Assembly (NCBI RefSeq): GCF_900107155.1
Contig: NZ_FNOX01000001.1
Span: 248,001 to 312,000 of the forward strand
Direction: 5' to 3'
Source: Pseudomonas salomonii
Lineage (GTDB): Bacteria; Pseudomonadota; Gammaproteobacteria; Pseudomonadales; Pseudomonadaceae
Length of the DNA: 64,000 nucleotides
Shown: piece after piece, positions 19,716-27,910 of the stretch
Position numbering within the stretch: position 1 is the first letter of the stretch
Layout: each line of letters begins with the position of its first letter
Position numbers and translations under genes: made by a program
Notes under the pieces: model-generated
What the model was told of the DNA's origin: nothing
What the model saw: the letters and a program-made list of their open reading frames with translations, nothing else
Databases searched by the model: none

Positions 19716-19748
19716 AAGGGCGAAGCTGTCATGGCTTCGCCCTTTTTT
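19716..19748 (+). terminator. Rho-independent terminator of prfC
   Basis: An 11-bp stem AAGGGCGAAGC with a 7-base loop is followed by a T run. Confidence 0.93.
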
Positions 19749-19768
19749 GTGCGCGCGCTGCCGACCTA

Positions 19769-19798
19769 ATGTGGGCGCAGGCACGCCAGCTCCCACAT
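19769..19798. repeat. Single short REP palindrome
   Basis: ATGTGGGCGCAGGCACGCC and its inverted partner AGCTCCCACAT form a collapsed relative of the GTGGGAGC repeats. A similar half element (TGTGGGAGCTGG) is at about 1791-1802. Confidence 0.6.
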
Positions 19799-19895
19799 TT
19801 TGATCTTCATCTGTCTGGGACATTGGCGCGAACCCCGCATCCGGACTAGCGTATTCAAATACTTCACCCATTCACCGACGGATCCGGAGGCGACC

Positions 19896-20141
19896 TTGCG
19901 TATAACTCAACGTGCCGTCCAGCTGATGCTGCTGGCGGCTTTGGGGCTGGCCGGCACAGCGGCGCTGGCGGATACCGGCACGCCACAGTGGAAAGACACG
20001 GGCCCGGTCACCAAGAAAAAGCAGAAGGAGGTCAACTCCGGCAGCTGGCAGCCCCAGGCTCAGCCCGCGCCCAAGGAAGATCAAGAAAACCCCTACAACG
20101 AAGGTGAGGACAGCGAAACCTACGATGACGGCGATACCTGA
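19896..20141 (+). CDS. Small acidic exported protein, function unknown
   Basis: I do not recognise this protein. A TTG start at 19896 is proposed because GGAGG lies five bases upstream and the product then begins with a signal peptide (RITQRAVQLMLLAALGLAG, cleavage after ALA). The mature part of about 56 residues is hydrophilic: a lysine-rich patch (KKKQKE), then a Gln/Pro stretch and an acidic tail (EGEDSETYDDGDT). An ATG at 19800 would add 32 residues and hide the signal. The downstream gene encodes a similar signal-plus-acidic-tail protein ending in DSDT, so the two may be distant tandem paralogues. Confidence 0.65.
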   Translation: MRITQRAVQLMLLAALGLAGTAALADTGTPQWKDTGPVTKKKQKEVNSGSWQPQAQPAPKEDQENPYNEGEDSETYDDGDT

Positions 20142-20238
20142 GGCCTTATTGGCAGAAACCCGAGAACGGAACTAGCTTCATTCACAGCGCCGGTCGAACA
20201 CTGGCGCACGTGTTTCACTGACTGGACGGAAATCGACC

Positions 20239-20502
20239 ATGACTATCTTTCAACGTTTGGTGCTGTTGCTGAAAGTGTTGGTGATGTTATCGCTGGGCGC
20301 TTCATCGGCGTGGGCCAGTACGGCCGTACAGAGCCAGGCCCCAGGCTATGTGGCGGCGAAGACGGCGCAGGTGGGTGGCTTGCAGTTGGCCAACAGCGAG
20401 GCAGAGCCTGGTGATGAAGACCAGGGCGGTTCCAAGGATGACGATGACCAGCAAGCGCCGTCAGATGACGATGACACCCCTGAAGGTGACAGCGATACCT
20501 GA
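20239..20502 (+). CDS. Small Asp-rich exported protein, function unknown
   Basis: This 87-residue protein begins with a signal peptide (FQRLVLLLKVLVMLSLGASS, cleavage after AWA near residue 26). The mature C-terminal part is very acidic, with Asp clusters KDDDDQQ and SDDDDTPEGDSDT. Such clusters can bind divalent cations, but no known domain is seen. It lies 97 bases after the other acidic protein gene and may share a transcript. A phage or plasmid origin is not indicated. Confidence 0.7.
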   Translation: MTIFQRLVLLLKVLVMLSLGASSAWASTAVQSQAPGYVAAKTAQVGGLQLANSEAEPGDEDQGGSKDDDDQQAPSDDDDTPEGDSDT

Positions 20503-20511
20503 GTCGAGATG

Positions 20512-20559
20512 AAAAAAAGCCCCACCTGCCGGACTGATGCGCAATCCGACGGGTGGGGC
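20512..20559 (-). terminator. Terminator of the dpp operon
   Basis: The stem GCCCCACC/GGTGGGGC (20519-20559), extended by inner pairing, is followed on the minus strand by seven T. It lies beyond the dppF stop and the intervening repeat element. Confidence 0.8.
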
Positions 20560-20578
20560 GGTAGAACTCCTCTAAGTC

Positions 20579-20695
20579 GATCGTTCCCGCGCTCCGCGTG
20601 GGAATGCATCCTGTGGCGCTCTGCGTCACGCCTCAATCGAGCGACGGACGCAGAGCGTCCTGGGCGGCGTTCCCACGCAGAGCGTGGGAACGATC
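20579..20695. repeat. Extragenic inverted repeat, GATCGTTCCCACGC family
   Basis: This is a copy of the element at 3427-3539, with inverted ends and an inner GACGC/GCGTC repeat. It sits just downstream of dppF, inside the operon's 3' untranslated region. Confidence 0.9.
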
Positions 20696-20706
20696 CAGCG
20701 ATCTCG

Positions 20707-21678
20707 TTATGCCACAAACTGCTCCGCGTAGTGGCAAGCCACCTGACGGTTATCCAATGCGCGCAACTGCGGCTCCTCACTGCTGCACCGCGCCGTGGCA
20801 TACGGGCAGCGCTTGTGGAACGCGCAGCCAGGCGGTGGGTTCAGCGGGTTGGGCAGTTCGCCGACGATCTTGATCTTCGGCTTGTTCGGGTCCGGGTGGA
20901 TGGTCGGGGTGGCCGACAGCAGCGCCTGGGTGTAGGGGTGCAGCGGGCGGGCGTAGATGTCTTCCTTGGGGCCGACTTCCACCGGGCGGCCGAGGTACAT
21001 CACCATCACGTCGTCGGCGACGTGCTGCACCACTGCCAGGTTGTGGGAGATGAACACGTAGGCGGTGTTGAATTCCTGCTGCAAATCCATGAACAGGTTG
21101 AGTACCTGGGCCTGGATCGACACGTCCAGCGCCGAGGTCGGCTCATCCGCCACCAGCACCTTGGGCTGCAGCATCATGGCGCGGGCCAGGGCGATGCGCT
21201 GGCGCTGACCGCCGGAGAACATGTGCGGGTAGCGCTGATAATGCTCAGGGCGCAGGCCCACTTGCTTCATCATTGCCTGCACTTTCTCGCGGCGTTCGGC
21301 GGCGGACAGGTTGGTATTGATCAGCAGCGGCTCGCCGAGCTGGTCACCGACCTTCTGGCGCGGGTTCAACGAGGCGTAGGGGCTCTGGAACACCATCTGC
21401 ACGTCTTTGCGCAATTGCTTGCGCTGGGCCTTGTCGGCGCCGGCCACTTCCTGGCCGGCGATTTTCAAGGAGCCCGAAGACGGCTCTTCGATCAGCGTCA
21501 ATGCGCGGGCCAGGGTGGATTTGCCGCAACCCGATTCGCCTACCACGGCGAGGGTCTTGCCGGCTTCCAGTTCAAACGACACACCATTGAGCGCACGTAC
21601 CAGCGCATGGCCCTTGAACAGGCCACGGGACACTTCGTAGTGACGGGTGAGGTCGCGGGCGGTAAGAACGACGGCCAT
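20707..21678 (-). CDS. dppF: Dipeptide ABC transporter, ATP-binding subunit DppF
   Basis: This 323-residue ATPase of the oligopeptide/dipeptide family drives peptide import. It has Walker A GESGCGKST near residue 45, the signature FSGGQRQR and Walker B LVADEPTSALDVS. The C-terminal extension (GELPNPLNPPPGCAFHKRCP) is the oligo/dipeptide transporter domain with a Cys-rich element that can hold an Fe-S cluster. Its ATG overlaps the dppD stop by one base. Confidence 0.95.
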   Translation of the reverse strand: MAVVLTARDLTRHYEVSRGLFKGHALVRALNGVSFELEAGKTLAVVGESGCGKSTLARALTLIEEPSSGSLKIAGQEVAGADKAQRKQLRKDVQMVFQSPYASLNPRQKVGDQLGEPLLINTNLSAAERREKVQAMMKQVGLRPEHYQRYPHMFSGGQRQRIALARAMMLQPKVLVADEPTSALDVSIQAQVLNLFMDLQQEFNTAYVFISHNLAVVQHVADDVMVMYLGRPVEVGPKEDIYARPLHPYTQALLSATPTIHPDPNKPKIKIVGELPNPLNPPPGCAFHKRCPYATARCSSEEPQLRALDNRQVACHYAEQFVA

Positions 21679-22646
21679 TACGCCACCTCCTGGTTCAAGG
21701 GGTAGAAGCAGCGCGCGAGGCTGTTGCTTTTCGGGTCAAGGCCGGGGCGCTGGGCGCGGCAGGATTCCTGCACGTAAGGGCAGCGCGGCGACAGCAGGCA
21801 ACCCTGCGGACGGTCATAACGACCGGGCACGATACCCGGCAGCGTGGCCAGGCGCGTGGCGCCCAGGCTGTGCTCGGGAATCGCCTTGAGCAGTGCTTCG
21901 CTGTACGGGTGCGCCGGGATGTCGAACAGTTGCGGCACCTGGCCGACTTCCACGGCCTGGCCTGCGTACATCACGCACACGCGCTGGGCGGTTTCAGCCA
22001 CGACCGCGAGGTCGTGAGTGATCAGCACCAGGCCCATGTTCTGTTCTTTTTGCAGGGCCAGCAGCAGTTCCATGATCTGCGCCTGGATGGTCACGTCCAG
22101 TGCCGTGGTCGGTTCATCGGCGATCAGCAGTTTCGGCTCGCCGGCGATTGCCATGGCGATTGCCACACGCTGGCTCATACCACCGGACAGTTGGTGCGGG
22201 TAGGCATCCATACGGCTGGCAGCGCCTGGGATCTCTACTTTTTCGAGCAGTTCGATAGCGCGCTTGCGTGCTTGCTTGCCGGACATTTTCAGGTGCAGGC
22301 GCAGCACTTCTTCGATCTGGAAACCCACGGTGTAGCTGGGGTTCAGCGCGGTCATCGGGTCCTGGAATACCATCGCCAAGTCTTTGCCGACGATCTGGCG
22401 GCGCTGGCGGTTGCTCAGCTTGAGCATGTCCTTGCCGTCAAAGTTCAGCGCGTCAGCGGTGACGATGCCGGGGTGCTCGATCAGGCCCATCAGCGCCATC
22501 ATGGTCACGGATTTACCCGAGCCCGACTCGCCAACGATCGCCAGTACTTCGCCTTTGTCGACCGAGATGTCGAGGCCATCGACCACCGGTACGGCGGTCT
22601 TGTCGCCGAAGCGCACGTTGAGATTCTTGATTTCTAACAGTGACAT
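21678..22646 (-). CDS. dppD: Dipeptide ABC transporter, ATP-binding subunit DppD
   Basis: This is the second ATPase of the pair, with Walker A GESGSGKS near residue 38, signature LSGGMSQR and Walker [14 protein letters not shown]. The C-terminal [14 protein letters not shown] segment is the typical Cys-rich tail. ATG 22646 matches the family start ([14 protein letters not shown]) and has a GAGGA ribosome-binding site. It starts ten bases after dppC. Confidence 0.95.
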   Translation of the reverse strand: MSLLEIKNLNVRFGDKTAVPVVDGLDISVDKGEVLAIVGESGSGKSVTMMALMGLIEHPGIVTADALNFDGKDMLKLSNRQRRQIVGKDLAMVFQDPMTALNPSYTVGFQIEEVLRLHLKMSGKQARKRAIELLEKVEIPGAASRMDAYPHQLSGGMSQRVAIAMAIAGEPKLLIADEPTTALDVTIQAQIMELLLALQKEQNMGLVLITHDLAVVAETAQRVCVMYAGQAVEVGQVPQLFDIPAHPYSEALLKAIPEHSLGATRLATLPGIVPGRYDRPQGCLLSPRCPYVQESCRAQRPGLDPKSNSLARCFYPLNQEVA

Positions 22647-22656
22647 GGGAATCTCC

Positions 22657-23574
22657 TCAGGCGGCGTTCTTGAGTTTCGGGTCCAGCGCGTCGCGCAGGC
22701 CGTCACCCATCAAGTTGATTGCCAGCACGCTGAGCAAAATGGTCAAACCAGGCAGGCTCACCACCCACCAGGCGCGTTCGATGTAGTCACGGGCCGAAGC
22801 CAGCATGGTGCCCCACTCAGGGGTTGGCGGTTGTACGCCAAGGCCGAGGAAGCCCAGGGCCGCGGCATCGAGGATCGCCGAAGAGAAGCTCAAAGTGGCC
22901 TGTACGATCAGCGGCGCCATGCAGTTGGGCAGCACAGTGATGAACATCAGGCGTGGCAGGCCGGCGCCGGCGAGGCGGGCGGCGGTCACGTAGTCACGGT
23001 TCAACTCGCCCATCACCGCAGCGCGGGTCAAGCGCACATACGAAGGCAGCGACACGATAGCGATGGCGATCACGGTGTTGATCAGGCCAGGGCCGAGGAT
23101 CGCGACGATGGCTACAGCCAGCAGCAGCGATGGCAGGGCCAGCATGATGTCCATCAAGCGCATGATGGTTGGGCCGAGCAGGCGCGGGAAGAACCCGGCG
23201 AACAGACCCAGCAGGATGCCCGGAATCAGCGACATCACCACCGATGACAAACCGATCAGCAACGACAGGCGCGAGCCCTGGATCAGGCGCGAGAGCAGGT
23301 CACGGCCCAGTTCATCGGTGCCCAGCAGGAACTGCATCTGGCCACCTTCCAGCCAGGCTGGCGGGGTGAGCAGGAAGTCACGGTATTGCTCGCTCGGGTT
23401 ATGCGGCGCTACCCACGGGGCAAACAGCGCGCAAAACACCACCAGCAACATGAACAGCAGGCCGGCAACCGCACCTTTGTTCTTGGAGAAGGCTTGCCAG
23501 AATTCTTTGTACGGGGACGGGTACAGCAGGCTTTGATCGACTGCTGACACTTGAGTAGGTGTGGTCATGGTCAT
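22657..23574 (-). CDS. dppC: Dipeptide ABC transporter permease DppC
   Basis: This 305-residue inner-membrane permease begins with a cytoplasmic tail and a first helix ([20 protein letters not shown]), followed by five more helices. The ATPase docking loop [18 protein letters not shown] is clear. Two ATG codons (23574 and 23568) are possible starts. It lies four bases after dppB. Confidence 0.94.
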   Translation of the reverse strand: MTMTTPTQVSAVDQSLLYPSPYKEFWQAFSKNKGAVAGLLFMLLVVFCALFAPWVAPHNPSEQYRDFLLTPPAWLEGGQMQFLLGTDELGRDLLSRLIQGSRLSLLIGLSSVVMSLIPGILLGLFAGFFPRLLGPTIMRLMDIMLALPSLLLAVAIVAILGPGLINTVIAIAIVSLPSYVRLTRAAVMGELNRDYVTAARLAGAGLPRLMFITVLPNCMAPLIVQATLSFSSAILDAAALGFLGLGVQPPTPEWGTMLASARDYIERAWWVVSLPGLTILLSVLAINLMGDGLRDALDPKLKNAA

Positions 23575-23578
23575 GATC

Positions 23579-24589
23579 TCAGCGCTGGTGACGGATGCGT
23601 GGGTTGGCGAAGCCGTAGAGGATATCCACCACGAAGTTCACCAGGATCACCAGGCAGGCGATCAACAAAATGCCGTTTTGCACCACCGGGTAGTCCCGCG
23701 CGCCAATGGCTTCGATCAGCCATTTGCCGATGCCGGGCCACGAGAAGATGGTTTCGGTCAGTACCGCACCGGCCAGCAGGGTGCCGACTTGCAAGCCGAC
23801 GACGGTAAGCACCGGAATCAACGCGTTACGCAGGCCGTGCACGAATACCACGCGCGCCGGCGACAGACCTTTGGCCTTGGCGGTGCGGATGTAGTCTTCG
23901 CGCAGCACTTCGAGCATCGACGAACGGGTCATCCGCGCAATCACCGCCAGCGGGATGGTGCCGAGCACGATAGCGGGCAGGATCAGGTGGTGCAGGGCAT
24001 CCCAGAATGCGTCCGGCTCGTCAGCCAGCAGGGTGTCGATCAGCATGAAGCCGGTGCGCGGCTCGATGTCGTAGAGCAGGTCGATACGCCCGGAAACCGG
24101 GGTCCAGCCCAGGCTCACCGAGAAGAACATGATCAGGATCAGGCCCCACCAGAAGATCGGCATCGAATATCCCGCGAGGGAGATGCCCATCACCCCATGG
24201 TCGAACAGGGATCCTCGTTTAAGGGCCGCGATCACCCCGGCCAACAGGCCCAGGATACCGGCGAACAACAGGGCGGCCATGGACAGTTCCAGGGTCGCAG
24301 GGAAGAGGGCGGTGAATTCGGTCCACACGCTGGTGCGTGTGCGCAGCGATTCGCCGAGGTCGCCGTGGGCGAGCTTGCCTACATAGTCAAAGTATTGCGC
24401 ATAGAGCGGCTTGTTCAGGCCAAGGCGTTCCATTGCCTGTGCGTGCATCTCGGGGTCGACACGGCGTTCGCCCATCATGACTTCTACGGGGTCGCCGGGA
24501 ATCATGCGAATTAACGCAAACGTGAGCAACGTGATGCCGAAAAACGTGGGGATCAATAACCCCAATCGGCGGGCAATAAAACTAAACAT
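23579..24589 (-). CDS. dppB: Dipeptide ABC transporter permease DppB
   Basis: This 336-residue inner-membrane permease opens with FIARRLGLLIPTFFGITLLT, the usual DppB first helix, and carries the docking loop EDYIRTAKAKGLSPARVVF. ATG 24589 fits the family; an in-frame start at 24637 adds 16 residues that are not conserved. A hairpin separates it from the upstream binding-protein gene. Confidence 0.94.
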   Translation of the reverse strand: MFSFIARRLGLLIPTFFGITLLTFALIRMIPGDPVEVMMGERRVDPEMHAQAMERLGLNKPLYAQYFDYVGKLAHGDLGESLRTRTSVWTEFTALFPATLELSMAALLFAGILGLLAGVIAALKRGSLFDHGVMGISLAGYSMPIFWWGLILIMFFSVSLGWTPVSGRIDLLYDIEPRTGFMLIDTLLADEPDAFWDALHHLILPAIVLGTIPLAVIARMTRSSMLEVLREDYIRTAKAKGLSPARVVFVHGLRNALIPVLTVVGLQVGTLLAGAVLTETIFSWPGIGKWLIEAIGARDYPVVQNGILLIACLVILVNFVVDILYGFANPRIRHQR

Positions 24590-24624
24590 CTTGTTGTGTA
24601 CCTCAATCAGCCGGTTAGGCAGGT

Positions 24625-24652
24625 TCGGCACCGTCAATGTCGACGGTGCCGA
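24625..24652 (-). terminator. Intercistronic hairpin between dppA and dppB
   Basis: TCGGCACCGTC and GACGGTGCCGA form an 11-bp stem without a long T run. It is likely a partial terminator or 3'-end stabiliser that lowers permease relative to binding-protein expression. Confidence 0.7.
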
Positions 24653-24666
24653 GCGTCTTCTCTTAT

Positions 24667-26265
24667 TTACTTCACCTGGGTGGTGGCGAAGTTATTTGTG
24701 GTCAGAGGGCTTTGGGTAAAGCCTTCGACGTTTTTGCGCATGGCGGTGAACATTTTCGGGTAAGCCATGGGAATCCACGGTTGGTCTTTTTCGAAGACAT
24801 CCATGGCTTGTTCGTAGAGTGCGGCCCGTTTCGAGGGTTCCTCGATGGCGCGCGCTTTGTCGATCAAGTCCTGAAACTCTTTGTTACACCAGCGGGCGTA
24901 GTTTTCGCCGTTTTTCGCTGCGTCGCAACTCAGGTTTGGCGTGAGGAAGTTATCCGGGTCCCCGTTGTCCCCTGCCCAACCGGCGGAAACCATGTCGTGC
25001 TCGCCATTTTTAGCGCGTTTGAGCATCTCGCCCCATTCCATGACCTTGATGTTCACCTTCAGGCCGATCTGCGCCAGATCCGCCTGCATGCGCTGGGCGC
25101 CGAGCATCGGGTTCGGGTTGGTCGGGCCGCCGCCATTACGGGTGAACAGGGTGAACTCGGTGCCTTCCGGTACACCGGCTTCCTTGAGCAGGGCGCGGGC
25201 CTTGTCGAGGTCACGCGACGGGTTTTTCAGCTTGTCGCTGAAACCCAGCAGGGTTGGCGGGTACGGGCCGGTGGCATCGATGGCGTTGCCTTTGCCGTAC
25301 AGGGATTCGTTGTAGCCTTTTTTGTCGAACGCGATGTTGATCGCGTGACGCACCCGCGCGTCGCTCATGTACTTGTGGGTGGTGTTCAGCGCAGTGTAGG
25401 CGGTGGTCATCGCCGCCAGCTCCGCAACCTTCAGGTTCGGGTCGGCCTTCATGCTCGGCACGTCATCCGGTTTCGGATACAGCGCGATCTGGCACTCGTT
25501 GGCCTTGAGCTTCTGCAAGCGCACGTTGTTGTCGGTGGTGATCGCCAAAATCAGCGGGTCAGCCGGCGGCTTGCCACGGAAGTAGTCCGGGTTGGCCTTG
25601 AAACGCACCTGCGCGTCTTTGGCGTAACGGGTAAAGATGAACGGGCCGGTGCCGATAGGCTTGGCGTTCAGGTCATCGGTCTTGCCGGACTTGAGTAACT
25701 GGTCGGCGTATTCGGCGGAGTGAATCGAGGAAAACGCCATGGCCAGGTCGGCCAAAAACGGTGCTTCAGGACGGGTCAGGGTAAAGACGACGGTGTGATC
25801 GTCGGTCTTCTCTACGCTCTTGAGCAGTTCCTTGAAGCCCATGCTTTCAAAGTACGGGTAGCCCACGAGGGACTTTTTGTGCCAAGGGTGATTCGGGTCC
25901 AGCTGGCGCTGAAAGCTCCAAAGCACGTCGTCGGCATTCATGTTGCGCGTGGGTTTGAAGTAGTCGGTGGTGTGGAACTTTACATCGTCACGCAGGTGGA
26001 AGGTGTAGGTCAGGCCATCGGCGCTGATCTCGGGCAGGGCCTTGGCCAGTGCCGGTACAACTTCGGTGGTGCCGGGCTTGAAGTCCACCAGGCGGTTGAA
26101 CATGGTTTCAGCGGCAGCGTCAGCGGTGACAGCGGTGGTGTACAGCACCGGGTCAAAACCTTCCGGGCTGGCTTCGGTGCAGACCACCAGCGGTTTGGCC
26201 GAAACGCCGATCGCAACGCTCAGCAGCGCAGCGGCAATGGCAGCTTGTAGCGGGAGCATTTTCAT
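24667..26265 (-). CDS. dppA: Dipeptide-binding periplasmic protein (nearest the permease genes)
   Basis: This 532-residue family 5 solute-binding protein delivers peptides to DppBC. It has a signal peptide (AAIAAALLSVAIGVSA) and family motifs CTEASPEGFDP, DGLTYTFHLRDDVKFHT and PIGTGPF. By gene order it corresponds to PA4502 of P. aeruginosa. Its C-terminus (QSPLTTNNFATTQVK) differs from the other three binding proteins in the window, making it the most divergent of the four and probably different in peptide preference. Confidence 0.93.
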   Translation of the reverse strand: MKMLPLQAAIAAALLSVAIGVSAKPLVVCTEASPEGFDPVLYTTAVTADAAAETMFNRLVDFKPGTTEVVPALAKALPEISADGLTYTFHLRDDVKFHTTDYFKPTRNMNADDVLWSFQRQLDPNHPWHKKSLVGYPYFESMGFKELLKSVEKTDDHTVVFTLTRPEAPFLADLAMAFSSIHSAEYADQLLKSGKTDDLNAKPIGTGPFIFTRYAKDAQVRFKANPDYFRGKPPADPLILAITTDNNVRLQKLKANECQIALYPKPDDVPSMKADPNLKVAELAAMTTAYTALNTTHKYMSDARVRHAINIAFDKKGYNESLYGKGNAIDATGPYPPTLLGFSDKLKNPSRDLDKARALLKEAGVPEGTEFTLFTRNGGGPTNPNPMLGAQRMQADLAQIGLKVNIKVMEWGEMLKRAKNGEHDMVSAGWAGDNGDPDNFLTPNLSCDAAKNGENYARWCNKEFQDLIDKARAIEEPSKRAALYEQAMDVFEKDQPWIPMAYPKMFTAMRKNVEGFTQSPLTTNNFATTQVK

Positions 26266-26300
26266 TCAGAGCCCTCTGCAATCGATTAAACCAGACAAGC

Positions 26301-26335
26301 GTAGACGGCGGGCTCGTGATGAGCCCGCCGTCTAC
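26301..26335 (-). terminator. Strong hairpin after opdP
   Basis: A 15-bp perfect stem (GTAGACGGCGGGCTC) with a 5-base loop lies between the opdP stop and the next binding-protein gene. There is no T run, so it may stabilise RNA ends rather than terminate fully. Confidence 0.7.
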
Positions 26336-26345
26336 CTGGCGCTAA

Positions 26346-27740
26346 TTAAAGAATGTTGAACGGGATGGTGGTGACCAGACGGAACTCACGGATGTTGCCG
26401 TCAGCCTGGTTGGCGCTGGCACGGTGAGTCACGTAGGTACCACGGATGGTGGTGGCCTTGAGTGGGCCGCTTTGCAGGGCGTACGAGGTGCCGATGCCGT
26501 ATTCCTGGTGTTTCTCGCCATCCTGGGACTGGATGCCGTTGTAAGCGAAGCCGGCACGGCCGCCGTCGCCGGTGTAGTGAGTGCCGTCGATGCCCCAGCC
26601 GCGAGCCGAGTAGATGTTGAACTTCAGGCCCGGCACGCCGTATTCGGCCATGTTGATGCCGTAAGCGACCTGGAACGATTTCTCGTTCGGACCGTTAAAG
26701 TCGGACGTCAGGGAGTTGGCCAGGTAGATGCCGTTGGTTTCGTGCAGGTAGTCGAAGTATTCGTTACCGTTAACTTCCTGGTACGAGAAGGTCAGGCTGT
26801 GAGCCTGGTGAGTCAGGCCCAGCGACAGCGAGTAGGTGTCGTTGTCGATCTTGCCCATCAACTTTTTGCCTTCGTCGACGGTTTTGTAGTAGTTCAGGCC
26901 GGTGGTCAGGGCCAGGGTCTGAGCATCACCCAGTTCGTGGGTGGCGCCGAAGTAGTACTGGTTCCAGAAGTCTTTGACTTGAGCGCCGAAGAAGCTGGTT
27001 TTCAGGCTCTTGAACGGCTGGTAGTTCACACCGGCGGTGTAGACGTGATCCGCTTCCTGACCATTGCCGTATTCACTGCGGAATTTCGACAGGCTCTGTT
27101 CGGTACGTGGCGACACGCGGTCGAAGTAAGCGCCCTGGAACGACAGGTTGCTGAATTCTTCGCTGTTCAGGGCGAAACCTTCGAAGCTCGATGGCAGTGC
27201 ACGGTTGCCGATGGTGTCGACGATGCCGCTGCTGAAGTTCTGGCGACCGGCGGTCAAGGTGGTGTTCGACACACGGAACTTCACGTTGGCCAGGCCCAGT
27301 TTGCTCCACTGATCGACTGCATCGCCGTCGGAGTCGGCCAGGGTACGGTTGGAACCACCCTTGATGTCGCGCTTGCTGCGGTCCAGCACGATAGCGTTGT
27401 AGGCCGCGACTTCGGTAGCGACGCCCACGGTGCCTTGGGTAAAGCCTGAGCTCAGGTTAAGGATGGTGCCCTGTACCCAGTTGGTACGGTAAGCATCAGT
27501 GCGCGCTTCGCCGTGCTTCTGGTAGGTGAACTTGCCGCCACGGAACTTCTGTTCGTTGGAGAACCAGTTACGGGTGGTACCGCCCAGGCTTGCGCCGTCG
27601 ACAAAGCCCTTGGCCTCGCTTTGGGCGCTGGTGCCGGCCAATGTGGTGGGGACGAAGTCCTGGCTCTGGGTTTCCGCAAATGCGGTGGCCGTGATGCTGC
27701 TGATGGCCAGGGCCAGAAGCGCTTTGCTGCTCAGTTTCAT
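26346..27740 (-). CDS. opdP: OprD-family outer-membrane porin (OpdP-like)
   Basis: This 464-residue porin has a signal peptide (SSKALLALAISSITATAFA) and the OprD-family opening FVDGASLGGTTRNWF. It is beta-strand rich throughout and has terminal residues TTIPFNIL. OprD-type channels are substrate-selective pores. Placed among dipeptide-binding proteins, this one should admit dipeptides to the periplasm, as OpdP (PA4501) does in P. aeruginosa. The upstream gap 27741-27910 holds a small hairpin (CGGAGCC/GGCTCCG, 27874-27892) that belongs to the gene before it. Confidence 0.9.
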   Translation of the reverse strand: MKLSSKALLALAISSITATAFAETQSQDFVPTTLAGTSAQSEAKGFVDGASLGGTTRNWFSNEQKFRGGKFTYQKHGEARTDAYRTNWVQGTILNLSSGFTQGTVGVATEVAAYNAIVLDRSKRDIKGGSNRTLADSDGDAVDQWSKLGLANVKFRVSNTTLTAGRQNFSSGIVDTIGNRALPSSFEGFALNSEEFSNLSFQGAYFDRVSPRTEQSLSKFRSEYGNGQEADHVYTAGVNYQPFKSLKTSFFGAQVKDFWNQYYFGATHELGDAQTLALTTGLNYYKTVDEGKKLMGKIDNDTYSLSLGLTHQAHSLTFSYQEVNGNEYFDYLHETNGIYLANSLTSDFNGPNEKSFQVAYGINMAEYGVPGLKFNIYSARGWGIDGTHYTGDGGRAGFAYNGIQSQDGEKHQEYGIGTSYALQSGPLKATTIRGTYVTHRASANQADGNIREFRLVTTIPFNIL

Positions 27741-27910
27741 GGGTGGAGCTCCTTTGGTTCTCTTTTTAATGCCGGTCTTTTTAGGTGAACCGGCTATTGG
27801 GTGTGTAACTCGTTCAAGCTAGTGCAAACGTTTGCCGTAGGATAAATCCCAACAAAAGGCTGCACGTTTGCCACGGAGCCGATTTGGCTCCGCACCATCC
27901 GGTTATTTTC

